Assembly (NCBI GenBank): GCA_024763135.1
Contig: JANTGD010000210.1
Location: 1 to 6,473 of the forward strand
From: Thiotrichales bacterium
GTDB lineage: Bacteria; Pseudomonadota; Gammaproteobacteria; UWMA-0217
DNA length: 6,473 bases
Direction: 5' to 3'
Under the pieces are notes generated by a model. The model searched no databases. It worked only from the letters and a program-made list of their open reading frames with translations, and was not told the origin of the DNA. Both the position numbers and the translations under genes were made by a program. Positions 1 to 5,106 of this stretch are shown piece by piece (the stretch's first letter is position 1; each line of letters begins with the position of its first letter).

Positions 1-75
1 CTGGAGAAAAAGCGCAGTTTACACGCAGTAAATGAGCATTTTGAGCCACAATTAACGCTGGATCGTGCCAGCTGA
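1..75 (+). other. Unassigned left edge: short open frame ending in TGA
   Basis: Frame 1 is open from the first base to a TGA at 73-75 (24 codons), so this could be the 3' end of a gene cut off by the window. An open frame this short is not significant by itself and I do not recognise the peptide. The stretch also holds a small hairpin (TTTAC at 18-22, GTAAA at 28-32) and runs straight into the first copy of the recurring TTCAACAACCTG motif. A second reading is therefore that it is the degenerate end of an insertion sequence or dispersed repeat. Neither reading can be settled from this window. Confidence 0.25.
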
Positions 76-77
76 GA

Positions 78-98
78 GTTTTTCAACAACCTGTTAGG
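78..98 (+). repeat. Recurring TTTTTCAACAACCTGTTAG motif, copy 1
   Basis: This is the first of three copies of a motif with core TTCAACARCCTGYTAG. Bases 79-97 differ from copy 2 (2942-2960) at one position, and copy 3 lies inverted at 6371-6390. It starts just after a possible stop codon at 73-75. A motif that recurs at gene ends in both orientations suggests an IS or MITE terminus, or a dispersed intergenic repeat. The family is not identified. Confidence 0.6.
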
Positions 99-150
99 TT
101 TCTCCTGGCGACTCTGGATTGTCCCTGTAGTTCGATCTCATCCAGTCCTT

Positions 151-180
151 ACCGCAGTGTTACCACTGCGGTTTTTTTTT
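151..180 (+). terminator. Strong intrinsic terminator upstream of the nifV promoter
   Basis: A perfect 9-bp stem (ACCGCAGTG at 151-159, CACTGCGGT at 164-172) closes a 4-base TTAC loop. It is followed by an unbroken run of nine T residues at 172-180, which is a textbook Rho-independent terminator for the + strand. It ends transcription arriving from the left and insulates the nifV unit, which has its own promoter about 240 bp downstream. Confidence 0.9.
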
Positions 181-330
181 GCGTGGGCACTGGGTAAGGC
201 AGTTAGCAAAGACGTGACCATTTGCTGAGTCATTAGCTGCGATATTGTAAAAGTGATCGAAAGTCCGGGCGTGCGGATCAATTGGTGAAAAAGGCTGTGG
301 ATAGTATCGGGCAGGGTCTCGGTAATGCTT

Positions 331-346
331 TGTCGCAGACCCGACA
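331..346 (+). promoter_or_regulatory. NifA upstream activator sequence (UAS)
   Basis: TGTCGCAGACCCGACA matches the NifA-binding consensus TGT-N10-ACA exactly. Its centre lies about 105 bp upstream of the start site predicted from the sigma-54 element, within the usual range for NifA enhancers. A TGT-N10-ACA match alone could be chance. Its spacing and the IHF and sigma-54 sites downstream make it convincing. I found no second exact UAS between 1 and 456. Confidence 0.85.
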
Positions 347-387
347 GCCACCGTGATTTGTATGTGATGAACCCCTCATGGGTTCGT

Positions 388-400
388 TAACCTATTGATT
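388..400 (-). promoter_or_regulatory. IHF binding site between UAS and sigma-54 promoter
   Basis: TAACCTATTGATT fits the reverse complement of the IHF consensus WATCAANNNNTTR at every specified position. It lies between the NifA site and the -24 element, where IHF bends DNA so that enhancer-bound NifA can touch RNA polymerase. A small hairpin just upstream (GAACCC 369-374, GGGTTC 380-385) has no known role. Confidence 0.75.
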
Positions 401-416
401 TATTGAAACTCTTTTA

Positions 417-433
417 TTGGCACATGGATTGCA
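417..433 (+). promoter_or_regulatory. Sigma-54 (RpoN) -24/-12 promoter of nifV
   Basis: TTGGCAC at 417-423, five bases, then TTGCA at 429-433 match the sigma-54 consensus TTGGCACG-N4-TTGCW except for the base after the -24 box. The GG (419-420) and GC (431-432) dinucleotides have the required spacing. If C432 is -12, transcription would start near 444, only about 13 bases before the nifV ATG. Together with the UAS and IHF site this predicts NifA-activated expression under nitrogen-fixing conditions. Confidence 0.9.
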
Positions 434-444
434 GAACAGAAGGT

Positions 445-450
445 AAGGAG
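445..450 (+). promoter_or_regulatory. nifV ribosome binding site at the extreme 5' end of the leader
   Basis: AAGGAG ends six bases before the ATG at 457, a strong Shine-Dalgarno match that fixes the nifV start. The predicted start site is about 444, so this site would be the first bases of the transcript, leaving almost no untranslated sequence before it. Confidence 0.7.
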
Positions 451-456
451 TAGTAC

Positions 457-1611
457 ATGAGCAGCTTTTTACCCGATATTGTGATCAATGATACGACCTT
501 GCGTGACGGGGAACAGTCGGCGGGTGTGAGCTTTTCTACCGACGAAAAGGTCGCGATCGCCCAAACACTCGATCAGATTGGCGTACCGGAACTCGAGGTG
601 GGTATTCCCGCAATGGGGGCGGAAGAATGCGATGCCATACGCGCCGTTTCACAAGCCGTCAAACGCGCAAAATTAATGGTTTGGTGCCGTATGCAAAGCC
701 AGGATATTGCGCAGTGTCGTGGTTTAGGGGTGCAGGCGGTCGATTTATCTATCCCAGTATCCGATCAACAGATTTTCAATAAACTCCGACGTGACCGGCA
801 CTGGGTATTGGAGCAAATTAAGCGGCGCGTATCGGAGGCATTGGATCTGGGATTGGAGGTTGCCGTTGGGGGAGAAGATGCTTCACGCGCTGATGCGGAT
901 TTCCTCAAACGGGTTTTGGAGCAAGCCGAGCGTGCCGGTGCCAAGCGTTTTCGCTTTGCCGATACGGTGGGTATTCTAGAACCGTTTTCAACCTACGAGA
1001 AAATGCGTGCGCTGCGCAGTAGCAGCGATCTGGAACTTGAAATGCACGCGCATGACGATCTCGGTCTGGCGACAGCGAATACACTCGCCGCTGTGCGTGC
1101 CGGTGCAACGCACGTCAATACTACGGTGCATGGTTTGGGAGAGCGGGCAGGCAATGCAGCATTGGAAGAGGTGGTGATGGGACTACGACATTTCTTTAGC
1201 TCGGCGCCTGGTATCGACATGACACAGTATAACGTCGTCTCCGAACTGGTTGAGCGCGCCTCCGGACGCAAGGTGGCATGGCAAAAGAGTTTGGTGGGTG
1301 CAGGCGTGTTTGCGCATGAATCAGGTATCCACGTGGATGGGCTGATCAAAGACCGGCGTAACTATCAGGGTGTGGATCCGGCTGACCTCGGTAGACACCA
1401 TGAAATTATTTTAGGCAAACACTCGGGCAGTCGCGCAGTCATGATGGTTTATTCACAGCTGGGTTTGCATGTGAATCGCAGACAAGCCGAGCGACTCTTG
1501 CAATGTGTGCGCGCGCATGTGCGGCAAACCAAAAATAGCCCCGCGGAACAGGATCTGCAACGGTTTTATCTGGAAATCAGTGGAGACGAGCAGGCATGGG
1601 TACGTCAGTGA
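457..1611 (+). CDS. nifV: Homocitrate synthase NifV
   Basis: NifV condenses acetyl-CoA with 2-oxoglutarate to give homocitrate, the organic ligand of the nitrogenase iron-molybdenum cofactor. The 384-residue length is normal for NifV. The DRE-TIM metallolyase signature is seen at the N-terminus (NDTTLRDGEQSAG, residues 11-23, with R16, D17 and E19). The metal-binding HAHDD is at 197-201 and the family motif GLGERAGNAALEE is at 226-238. GVFAHESGIHVDG lies near the C-terminal third. The GGEDASRAD stretch (138-146) is typical of NifV and homocitrate synthases rather than 2-isopropylmalate synthases, and the protein lacks the long regulatory C-terminus of LeuA. It is the first gene after the NifA/sigma-54 promoter, and its 3' end overlaps cysE by 16 bp, which implies coupled translation. 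Identification as NifV rests on family motifs plus nif context. Confidence 0.95.
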   Translation: MSSFLPDIVINDTTLRDGEQSAGVSFSTDEKVAIAQTLDQIGVPELEVGIPAMGAEECDAIRAVSQAVKRAKLMVWCRMQSQDIAQCRGLGVQAVDLSIPVSDQQIFNKLRRDRHWVLEQIKRRVSEALDLGLEVAVGGEDASRADADFLKRVLEQAERAGAKRFRFADTVGILEPFSTYEKMRALRSSSDLELEMHAHDDLGLATANTLAAVRAGATHVNTTVHGLGERAGNAALEEVVMGLRHFFSSAPGIDMTQYNVVSELVERASGRKVAWQKSLVGAGVFAHESGIHVDGLIKDRRNYQGVDPADLGRHHEIILGKHSGSRAVMMVYSQLGLHVNRRQAERLLQCVRAHVRQTKNSPAEQDLQRFYLEISGDEQAWVRQ

Positions 1612-2402
1612 CGGCAGCGGAGAACAAGCGCGGTGAGACCGGGCGGGCAAACGCTTGCGGGCTGTTTCAACTGCTCAAAGAGGATGTGTGCTGTGTTTTT
1701 CAACGCGATCCTGCGGCGCGTACGCATTTTGAGGTCCTAACGACCTATCCTGGCATTCACGCCATTATTCTGTATCGCATCGCACATCGTCTTTGGCGAC
1801 GGGATTGGCGCTATTTACCGCGCTTTCTGGCCTACTTCGCGCGCATTTGGACCAGCATTGATATCCATCCAGGTGCACGGATTGGACGGCGCTTTTTTAT
1901 TGATCACGGCGCCGGCGTGGTGATTGGTGAAACTGCAGAAATTGGCAATGACGTGACACTCTACCACGGCGTTACGCTGGGAGGCGTTTCATGGAATAAA
2001 GGTAAGCGTCATCCAACGCTGGAAGACAACGTGGTGGTTGGCGCGGGCGCTAAAGTGTTGGGCCCAATTACACTTGGGAAAAACGCTCGCGTGGGTGCTA
2101 ACTCGGTGGTGATTTCTCCGGTGCCGGAAGATAAGACGGTCGTAGGCATTCCCGGAAAGGTCGTGCGCTCGAAACATGTTGACGTGGATCACGTCGAAGG
2201 TATAGACCTCAATCATCATTTAATTCCCGACCCGGTGGCGGATGCGATCGCTTGTCTACTGGAACGTATCCGCTTATTGGAACAACATGTAGGTGTACAT
2301 GGCTGCAAACCTGGCGGATTGGACGCAGAAGATGAGTGTAATCACTGTGATGCCAAAGAAGTTTGCGAGCCCGTACCCATTGAAATGAAACAAACGGGGT
2401 AA
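1596..2402 (+). CDS. cysE: nif-associated serine O-acetyltransferase (CysE/NifP type)
   Basis: The enzyme acetylates L-serine with acetyl-CoA to give O-acetylserine, the committed step of cysteine synthesis. In nif clusters a dedicated copy (cysE1 or nifP in Azotobacter) is thought to supply cysteine sulfur for Fe-S clusters. The 268-residue protein has a short N-terminal helical part (to about residue 85), then a left-handed beta-helix of hexapeptide repeats. SIDIHPGARIG is at 87-97, IDHGAGVVIGETAEIG at 102-117 and TLGG at 127-130. D89 and the D103-H104 pair align with the catalytic Asp and His of E. coli CysE. The N-terminal domain is shorter than in E. coli. The C-terminus carries an unusual cysteine-rich tail (C237, C248, C251, C257) with a CxxC. 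ATG 1596 is preceded by GGAGA (1582-1586) and overlaps the end of nifV; a GTG at 1608 is a less likely start. Confidence 0.92.
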   Translation: MGTSVTAAENKRGETGRANACGLFQLLKEDVCCVFQRDPAARTHFEVLTTYPGIHAIILYRIAHRLWRRDWRYLPRFLAYFARIWTSIDIHPGARIGRRFFIDHGAGVVIGETAEIGNDVTLYHGVTLGGVSWNKGKRHPTLEDNVVVGAGAKVLGPITLGKNARVGANSVVISPVPEDKTVVGIPGKVVRSKHVDVDHVEGIDLNHHLIPDPVADAIACLLERIRLLEQHVGVHGCKPGGLDAEDECNHCDAKEVCEPVPIEMKQTG

Positions 2403-2408
2403 GCCAAC

Positions 2409-2936
2409 GTGGATATGCTTGATTTTGATGGACAGGATCTGTACTTCGATGAACCGCTTGATCCAGAGGCCGTCCGATTGATTCAGATTGCAGCGGAGCG
2501 CTATGAAGACGCCGAGGCCGAATCGCCGTTGATGCGTGCATATTTTCTCGCGCCGGAACACCCAGTGGTGCTGGTTGCATTGTATCGTTACTTTTACTAT
2601 CAGCATCGCTATGCCGATGCATTGATTATTGGGGAGAGGATTCTCGATATATTCGGCGAGCGTTTAAATTTACCAGGTAACTGGGAAGCGCTTGAAGCAA
2701 TCCAGCTGGAAGCGGCTGGCAAGGAAGCATTGCCAGTGATTCGTTTTTATCTGTTAGCGCTTAAAGGCACGGGCTATCTGGAAATGCGACTTGGAAACTA
2801 TGCTGAGGCGATTCGTCGACTGGAAAAGGTCGCCGAACTTGATACTAAAGATCGCTTGGGTGCCGAAGTACTACTTGAGGTAGCACGCGAATCTTTGCCG
2901 GACGTGGTGGCTGCCGTCCATGCAAGTGGTGGCTGA
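2409..2936 (+). CDS. TPR-repeat protein of the nif cluster, function unknown
   Basis: This is a soluble, acidic protein of 175 residues with no signal peptide or membrane segment. It contains tetratricopeptide-like helical pairs. The clearest is near residues 118-160 (LKGTGYLEMRLGNYAEAIRRLEKVAELD), and an earlier one lies around 43-80 (AYFLAPEHP...YRYFYYQHRYADALIIGERIL). TPR folds bind other proteins, so a scaffold or chaperone-like role with Nif or cysteine-synthesis proteins is possible, but this is inference only. I recall an uncharacterised ORF at the same place, between cysE and nifW, in Azotobacter-type clusters. The gene starts six bases after the cysE stop. GTG 2409 is preferred because a GGGG run (2396-2399) sits at a suitable distance; ATG 2415 would remove two residues. 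Confidence 0.8.
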   Translation: MDMLDFDGQDLYFDEPLDPEAVRLIQIAAERYEDAEAESPLMRAYFLAPEHPVVLVALYRYFYYQHRYADALIIGERILDIFGERLNLPGNWEALEAIQLEAAGKEALPVIRFYLLALKGTGYLEMRLGNYAEAIRRLEKVAELDTKDRLGAEVLLEVARESLPDVVAAVHASGG

Positions 2937-2940
2937 CGAC

Positions 2941-2960
2941 GTTTTTCAACAACCTGCTAG
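2941..2960 (+). repeat. Recurring TTTTTCAACAACCTGCTAG motif, copy 2
   Basis: Bases 2942-2960 match copy 1 (79-97) at 18 of 19 positions in the same orientation. The motif starts four bases after the stop codon of the TPR gene. In both copies GCTGA precedes the motif by a few bases. It may mark an old insertion or rearrangement junction at the left side of the 450-bp gap before nifW. Confidence 0.6.
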
Positions 2961-3111
2961 ACAACGCGACAGGCGAAATGCAATGTATGCTGGATTGATT
3001 ACGTCTTGGGCTAAACGATGGACTCGTGGCCTGATCAATCATTATCAAACGTTGTATCCGTACTTCCAGAGTCATTTTCCCCGCCGTCAAAGGGAAGAGG
3101 CAGGGTGAGCG

Positions 3112-3282
3112 TTACTATAAGAGGTTGTAACGACTCAGCGTGTTTAGAATTTGGTACCTATCAAGGCATTTTCGTACGGAGAATGTGAGCATAGAGTCAA
3201 TAGGTGACCACTCGAGTACGAAAATAACGCCGAGATGGGGCAACAGATGAATACGCTGAGTCGATACAAGCGGTTTTAGTAA
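3112..3282. repeat. 171-bp nested palindromic element (MITE-like)
   Basis: The outer arms 3112-3141 and 3253-3282 are inverted repeats pairing at 25 of 30 positions, including an uninterrupted 11-bp block (CGACTCAGCGT at 3131-3141, ACGCTGAGTCG at 3253-3263). Inside them lies a second perfect 10-bp inverted pair (ATTTTCGTAC at 3168-3177, GTACGAAAAT at 3216-3225), nearly concentric with the first. No clear target-site duplication is visible and there is no transposase. Size, terminal inverted arms and intergenic position suggest a non-autonomous miniature transposable element or the fused ends of a decayed IS. As RNA it would fold into a long hairpin ahead of nifW. Confidence 0.65.
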
Positions 3283-3386
3283 GCAACCTGTAAGCGCATA
3301 TGCAAGCGATGACACCACACTTGATTAAAAGCGCTATGGGAAGAAAAGTGGCGAATTTTTTTACCCCCTAAAGATGAGGATAAAAC

Positions 3387-3734
3387 ATGAGCGAGAGTGA
3401 GTTCGATTTGGATATGGATGAGCTGAGCAGTGCTGAGGATTTTCTCGATTATTTCGAGATAGATTATGACCCCAAGGTTGTGCACGTCAATCGGCTGCAT
3501 ATTTTACAGCGTTATCATGACAATCTCGCTGCTTATGAAGATATGCCGGAAGACGAAGCGGGAAAGCGGGCAGTCTATGCGGATTTACTGCGCTCCGCTT
3601 ATCAGGATTTTGTCGAGTCGGATGCTTTGACGGAAAAAGTGTTTAAAGTCTTCCATATGCACGATCCGGTTAATGTGCAGATTTCGATTGCTGATTTCAA
3701 AAAGCAGGTATTCGAAGGTGCGTCCAAAGTTTGA
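3387..3734 (+). CDS. nifW: Nitrogenase-stabilizing/protective protein NifW
   Basis: NifW is a small cytoplasmic protein associated with the MoFe protein. It is required for full MoFe-protein activity, and roles in protection from oxygen or in late P-cluster/MoFe maturation have been proposed. At 115 residues it has the usual family length. The recognisable NifW pattern is an acidic N-terminus, then LSSAEDFLDYFEIDYDPKVV (14-33), HVNRLHILQRYHD and a helical C-terminal half ending in FKKQVFEG. GAGGA (3376-3380) lies six bases before ATG 3387 and supports the start. It follows the 450-bp gap and overlaps nifZ by 17 bp, so it leads the tightly coupled nifW-nifZ-nifM group. Confidence 0.93.
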   Translation: MSESEFDLDMDELSSAEDFLDYFEIDYDPKVVHVNRLHILQRYHDNLAAYEDMPEDEAGKRAVYADLLRSAYQDFVESDALTEKVFKVFHMHDPVNVQISIADFKKQVFEGASKV

Positions 3735-4182
3735 ATATGGGGATGCGGTGCGTTTAATCCGCAATGTGCGTAATGACGGCACTTACCCCGGTGAACCGAC
3801 GGGACGTTTGTTGGTCCGCCGGGGCAGTATCGGCTACGTTCGGGATGTTGGTACGTTTTTGCAGGACCAACTGATCTATTCCGTCGATTTTCTCGATGCG
3901 AATCGCCGTGTGGGTTGTCGCGAGCAGGAGTTACAATCTGCTGACGAGCCGTGGATACCCAATCGTTTTGAGTTTCGTGACAAGGTCACACCACGCATAC
4001 CTTTGGGAATGCAGGGAGAGGTGATCGCTTCGCCCGGTGAAGAAGGCGAAATTGAAAAAATCATTCGGGATGAAGAGAAGGGTGTCTTTTATCACGCCCG
4101 GTTTCACGGACGCACACTGCTCGTCCCTGAAAAAGCTTTGGATTTCTTGTTTCCGGAAGAGGCTATGGAGGTGTCTGAATGA
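3718..4182 (+). CDS. nifZ: NifZ, P-cluster/MoFe maturation accessory protein
   Basis: NifZ helps form the second P-cluster of the MoFe protein, probably in a chaperone-like way. The sequence shows two similar beta-rich NifZ modules. The first is KFEYGDAVRLIRNVRNDGTYPG...RRGSIGYVRDVGTFLQDQLIYSVDF; the second starts FRDKVTPRIPLGMQGEVI and ends in RTLLVPEKALDFL. The open frame extends up to an ATG at 3673, but NifZ homologues begin at M-R-P-K-F-x-Y-G-D. I therefore choose the GTG at 3718, giving 154 residues, with a weak purine-rich site (GCAGG, 3704-3708) upstream. This start overlaps the nifW stop by 17 bp, and the gene's own TGA overlaps the nifM ATG by four bases, suggesting translational coupling on both sides. 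Confidence 0.92.
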   Translation: MRPKFEYGDAVRLIRNVRNDGTYPGEPTGRLLVRRGSIGYVRDVGTFLQDQLIYSVDFLDANRRVGCREQELQSADEPWIPNRFEFRDKVTPRIPLGMQGEVIASPGEEGEIEKIIRDEEKGVFYHARFHGRTLLVPEKALDFLFPEEAMEVSE

Positions 4183-5093
4183 ATGGGCAGCATAATCCCA
4201 TAGAACGATCTGCCGAATTTAACTACCATTTACTCCGCAACGCGTTAGAAAATTTTTCTAAAAACATTGCGGAACTCGATGCTGCGGAATACCAGCAGGC
4301 GTTTGCCAAAGCTGAAAAAACGTTTACGCTGGAATCCTTAGTGATTGCTTCGCCCGAAGCGCAAGCCATCGTTATCCCCCAAACCGAAGTCGATAGTGCC
4401 GTTCAGGCCGTCAGTGCACGATATCCAGAGGAAGCTGATTTTATTGCTGATCTGTCCAATAATGGTTTGGATGTGGTCAGTCTAAGAAGTGCTCTGTATC
4501 GAGAACTACTCTTTAATGCTGTGATGCAGAGTGTTTCGACACAGCACCCGGCTGTGAGCGATCTCGATGTCCATTTGTTCTATGAAATGAACCACGAGCG
4601 TTTTGAGGAGCCAGAGCAACGCAGCGCCAGTCATATCCTGATTACCATCAATGCCGATTTTCCTGAGAATGCCCGGGCTGCCGCTACGGCGCGGATTAAC
4701 GAAATCGCACAGAAGCTCGATGGTCGACCCAATCGTTTCAAAGATTTTGCCAAACGATATTCCGAATGTCCCACTGCGATGGACGGGGGTAAGCTGGGTA
4801 CTGTGAAGCGTGGCCAGTTGTACGCGGAACTGGAAACAACATTGTTCAATTTAGAGGAAAAAGAAATTAGCCCGGTGGTCGAATCTGAATTGGGTTTCCA
4901 TCTATTGCTCTGCGAGAAAATTAAACCCGCCAAACGTATTCCACTCTCTAAAGCAGCACCCAAGATTCGGGAAACACTGGAGCTTCGCGGTCGTAGAAAT
5001 TGCCAAAAAGCATGGCTTGCGCAGCTGAAAGAACGTTACAGCAGTCAAAACGCGGGTACTGCCTCGACCCCTTCTATGCCAGCATTAACTTAA
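4179..5093 (+). CDS. nifM: NifM, peptidyl-prolyl cis-trans isomerase for the Fe protein
   Basis: NifM is a parvulin-type prolyl isomerase required to give active, stable NifH dimer (nitrogenase Fe protein). The 304-residue product has a helical N-terminal half (about 1-145) that starts with the NifM-typical FNYHLLRNAL. A C-terminal PpiC/rotamase domain follows (about 147-250): SASHILI at 149-155, then GGKLGTVKRGQLYAELE (203-219) and VVESELGFHLLLCEKI (233-248). There is no signal peptide, unlike periplasmic SurA or PpiD, which agrees with action on a cytoplasmic client. The start overlaps the nifZ stop as ATGA, with a good GGAGG (4167-4171) ahead of it. clpX follows after 13 bp, placing a folding factor and an unfoldase on one transcript. 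Confidence 0.93.
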   Translation: MNGQHNPIERSAEFNYHLLRNALENFSKNIAELDAAEYQQAFAKAEKTFTLESLVIASPEAQAIVIPQTEVDSAVQAVSARYPEEADFIADLSNNGLDVVSLRSALYRELLFNAVMQSVSTQHPAVSDLDVHLFYEMNHERFEEPEQRSASHILITINADFPENARAAATARINEIAQKLDGRPNRFKDFAKRYSECPTAMDGGKLGTVKRGQLYAELETTLFNLEEKEISPVVESELGFHLLLCEKIKPAKRIPLSKAAPKIRETLELRGRRNCQKAWLAQLKERYSSQNAGTASTPSMPALT

Positions 5094-5106
5094 GGTAGTC
5101 TGAGTT

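Larger units (their letters stand above)
2937..3386. other. 450-bp gap between TPR gene and nifW, no convincing gene
   Basis: This is the only long gap inside an otherwise tightly packed operon. It contains the second TTCAACAACCTG motif (2941-2960), a weak 41-codon open frame (ATG 2983 to TGA 3108) with no good ribosome binding site or recognised homologue, and the palindromic element at 3112-3282. The T run at 3355-3361 lacks a good stem. I found no acceptable sigma-54 promoter or NifA site here. The nearest candidate (TTGGTAC at 3151) has wrong -24/-12 spacing. nifW onward is therefore probably read through from the nifV promoter or from an unrecognised promoter here. Confidence 0.7.

Noticed and set aside
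126..150. tRNA-like stretch containing TTCGATC before the terminator
   Set aside because: No cloverleaf, anticodon stem or acceptor pairing could be built around it; the T-loop resemblance is only a few bases.
993..1349. 118-residue minus-strand frame within nifV
   Set aside because: It lies wholly inside the well-supported nifV frame, has a low-complexity Ser/Arg/Ala composition and no recognisable motif. Other minus-strand frames across cysE, nifM and clpX were rejected for the same reason.
2983..3108. 41-codon open frame in the gap before nifW (part of a 62-codon frame from 2920)
   Set aside because: It has no good ribosome binding site and no recognised family. The longer version overlaps the TPR gene and runs through the repeat motif. 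A frame of this length is expected by chance.
3151..3168. Possible sigma-54 promoter (TTGGTAC ... GGC) upstream of nifW
   Set aside because: The GC falls one base off the required spacing, the -12 box lacks TTGC, no TGT-N10-ACA site lies upstream, and it is inside the palindromic element.
3330..3361. Possible terminator before nifW (AGCGCT ... AGTGGCGAATTTTTTT)
   Set aside because: The stem is short and poorly matched, so the T run alone does not support a terminator.
3673..3717. N-terminal extension of nifZ to ATG 3673
   Set aside because: It would overlap nifW by 62 bp and adds 15 residues not seen in NifZ proteins, which start at the MRPKFEYGD-like segment encoded from 3718.
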